Assembly: GCA_002118135.1 (NCBI GenBank)
Contig: BDIU01000066.1
Span: 62,001 to 126,000 of the forward strand
Reading direction: 5' to 3'
DNA: 64,000 bases
From: Trebouxia sp. TZW2008
Lineage: Eukaryota; Chlorophyta; Trebouxiophyceae; Trebouxiales; Trebouxiaceae
The position numbers and the translations under genes were made by a program. Under the pieces are notes generated by a model. That model was not told the origin of the DNA. It made no database searches and was given only the letters and a program-made list of their open reading frames with translations. The first letter of the stretch is position 1, and every line of letters starts with the position of its first letter. Below, in pieces: positions 61,986 through 64,000 of this stretch.

Positions 61986-63579
61986 TTACAGAAATGTAGC
62001 TGCCAGGCCACCCACTGTCAAGCTTGTAAGAATAGATGATACCAAATTGACGTGGCTGTTGCTGAGCAACGCAAATCCTGAAATGTGCTGGATCTTCGGG
62101 CCAGGTGCTGTCACTACCTTTTGTTTGCTTGTATCAAAACCACTGTATTGCAAAGTTGCCCCAAGCATGGAGTCTATCAGATTGCCAAGCACACCACCAA
62201 ACACAGCAATTGCAAGGCATGACGCAACTGGGAGTGTTGCCAGCTTGGCTGATGTGAGCATTGAGGCAAGCCAAAATGTGAGGCCCATGCAGAAGCCACC
62301 AGCAACCCCACATAAGGTGCCTAATGTGCTGACTCCACCATTTGTGCCTTTGGGCACAACCTGCGCAGTCAAGTCAAAACCCTCAAGCATGCAGATTGGC
62401 ATCCAAAAGTTGCATCAGCTTTCACTATTGAGCCTCAGTAGGTCTGCCAAACAGGCTAAAGTGCGTTTGCAGAAATATATCCACTGCAGTGACTGACCTT
62501 CCAGTTGGTGACAAGCCTGGGTGATGCTTTGCTCAGGATGCCAACCTCTGAAGCCCATGTATCAGCACAACAGCATGCATAGTGACCCTGCGTCCAAATG
62601 TCATGCTTGACAGATGTGTCATGAGACAACAAGAAAAGAAAAAAGAAAAGTCTACGCCGTTAAGCGTCATGACGGGAGCCTCTGTCTAAAGAGGCAGCCC
62701 GGGAGACAACAACAAAAGCAGCATTTTATATCACACCAGGAATCCACCTAGCATAGCTGCAGCAGGAATGCCTTGGAGGCAATGGGTGCCATTTGCTTTT
62801 AAGGCTCCACCAACCGCACAGACAGTGCCTCCAAAGCTGTTGACCAGGACCTGAATAAGACACAATGTTAAGACATGCTGCTTGCATCCAATCTGAGTCG
62901 GCTCTGCTGACAGCAATCAAGTTGCAGGCCTTAAAACTCAACGACTCGGAAATATTGTACAGCCTTTGCATGCCATGTGCTTGGGCGCAAGCCATGCAAA
63001 AGGTACGTCATCAAAAGTCAGAAGCAAAACACAGCGCATTAGTCACACTGATGCGGTACATGCATTGCTGTCAGATACCTGCATTGCCGATCTGTTGCCC
63101 CCATACTGAAAATCATCTTCAAGGCGAGACTTCACATCTGCCTTCAACTTTGTCAACTGCATATCAGACCAGCATGCGTGATCTCAGCTGCACAATCACA
63201 AGCTCCTCTAGACAATGTCTGAGCTTGGTGAAGTGAGCAGAAAGAACTGCATCGTCATGCAAAGTGCAAGCAACGAGCACAAATGACCTTGGAGCTGGTG
63301 TAAAAGAACACGATGAGAGTGAGTCCGAATTGAGGACCGGCTAGCAGATGCAGGGCCCCGACTGCGCATGCAGCGATGGCACCTAGACGCAGATCGACAA
63401 CTGCTCGAGGCGCTTTTGGTGGTCACCCGCAGCAGTTTAGGCCAGCGTCAAATTTCGAGCCAAAGATCGACGAAGCACTGACCTGATGCCGACAGACTTT
63501 GCTTACGATAGCCATTCCAGGCAACAAAACACGCAAACAGGACAGCAAAAAGGCTGTAGGATGTGCTCCGGTGCCACAT
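61986..63579 (-). CDS. TMEM19: TMEM19 / DUF92 integral membrane protein
   Basis: Six exons join in phase: 63579-63483, 63400-63288, 63156-63079, 62850-62737, 62587-62498, 62360-61986 (288 aa). Six to seven hydrophobic segments are visible. Conserved blocks match TMEM19: [88 protein letters not shown] and the C-terminal HVNLVSSIL. The plant plastid member VTE6 is a phytyl-phosphate kinase; the role of TMEM19 proper is not established. No transit peptide follows from this start, and an in-frame stop lies just upstream, so an extra 5' exon remains possible. The usual glycine before DTWASE is alanine, after a run CCC. The stop lies 134 bases from that of convergent IST1. Confidence 0.86.
62648..62716. 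repeat. Short element shared with 26796-26885
   Basis: AAAAGTCTACGCCGTTAAGC opens the element. A hairpin with arms GCCTCT/AGAGGC, extended by GGG/CCC after one mismatch, follows. It lies in a TMEM19 intron. Confidence 0.45.
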
Positions 63580-64000
63580 TCGAGCCGCAGATACGCCGCG
63601 TTCAAGTCACGAAATGCTTTGATCAAGTCAAGTGCAGCACTACCGACGTGTGTTGCGTCCCCGTTAGCTTGTGTCCTCATGTGGTCGCTCCGAAAGCTTT
63701 TTGCGGAGTCTTGCAGGTGAACTGCCGCAGGTCTTCTTCTGCGCGCAGTTGCAGCGTGCAAGCAAGGTACAGGTTTTAGTAAGCTGCTGCACTTTAGTAA
63801 ACGGTTCACCTCATGCATAGCAGCGACACAGTTCAGTTGCCGCAATCAGCAGTCCTGTAAGTTTGCCGTCACCGCAGCTGTCTTCCTTGCTTGATCTTCA
63901 TTGCGCGTCAATTGTTGCAGCATGCTTCAGATGATGCACACGACCATGCACCCGCCTTGCACCCACGGTTTGCAGCGGCCTCAATTTTCGCTCCTCAGGG
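63580..64000. other. 5' flank of TMEM19 to the window edge
   Basis: The flank is CpG-richer than the introns. A minus-strand frame (63423-63845) overlaps TMEM19 exon 1 out of frame; its N-terminal part is Arg/Ala/Ser-rich and could be part of an unmodelled leader exon, but no splice fits convincingly. Confidence 0.45.

Noticed and set aside
63423..63845. Minus-strand frame of 140 codons at the right edge
   Set aside because: It overlaps TMEM19 exon 1 in another frame; the exon-1 frame has the TM helix and the conserved QSLSASG. A leader exon upstream remains possible but unsupported.

Overview
This is nuclear DNA of an intron-rich eukaryote, most likely a unicellular green alga. A trebouxiophyte would fit, but nothing in the window fixes the species. 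The evidence is plant/green-algal style gene content (an ABCG transporter of the Arabidopsis ABCG24/28 layout, a plastid-type leader on a Rossmann protein, an extracellular thrombospondin/Cys-rich membrane protein), compact divergent and convergent gene spacing, and short exons with GT-AG or GC-AG introns. There are no operons, Shine-Dalgarno sites or CRISPR arrays.

I could build twelve complete gene models whose exon phases all close (92 introns in total), plus one partial exon at the left edge. Left to right: partial exon (1-159, -); thrombospondin-repeat single-pass membrane protein (1331-8915, -); NAA35, the NatC auxiliary subunit (9490-17737, -); BTB/POZ protein (18025-19219, +); large ABCG transporter with a Cys-rich ectodomain and an EF-hand-like insertion (19761-32920, -); CDK5RAP3/C53 of the UFMylation and ER-phagy system (33383-38555, +); DOHH, deoxyhypusine hydroxylase (39139-41793, -); YedJ-like HD phosphohydrolase (42074-44133, +); SLC25A44-like mitochondrial carrier (44686-46516, -); plastid ketopantoate-reductase-like Rossmann protein (46943-49753, +); tandem two-domain adenylate/UMP-CMP kinase with an N-terminal acylation motif (50531-56144, -); IST1, ESCRT-III associated (57367-61851, +); TMEM19/DUF92 membrane protein (61986-63579, -). 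The genes belong to unrelated housekeeping pathways and do not form a cluster.

The most unusual feature is not a gene. In nine of the twelve genes the introns carry decayed tandem copies of the neighbouring exon edge, each copy including the splice site itself (3' acceptor plus start of exon, or end of exon plus 5' donor). Some are single copies; others form ladders of 3-7, such as seven 81-bp copies of a half-TSP1 module, four copies of the NAA35 GFELSLY exon end and four copies of a CDK5RAP3 acceptor. A few copies still have usable sites and compatible phase, so they could act as alternative exons. The window looks like a snapshot of introns growing by tandem duplication of splice junctions. 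Six of the 92 modelled introns use GC-AG borders. A dispersed SINE-like repeat (four copies), a 45-bp minisatellite and a 43-G homopolymer add to the repeat content.
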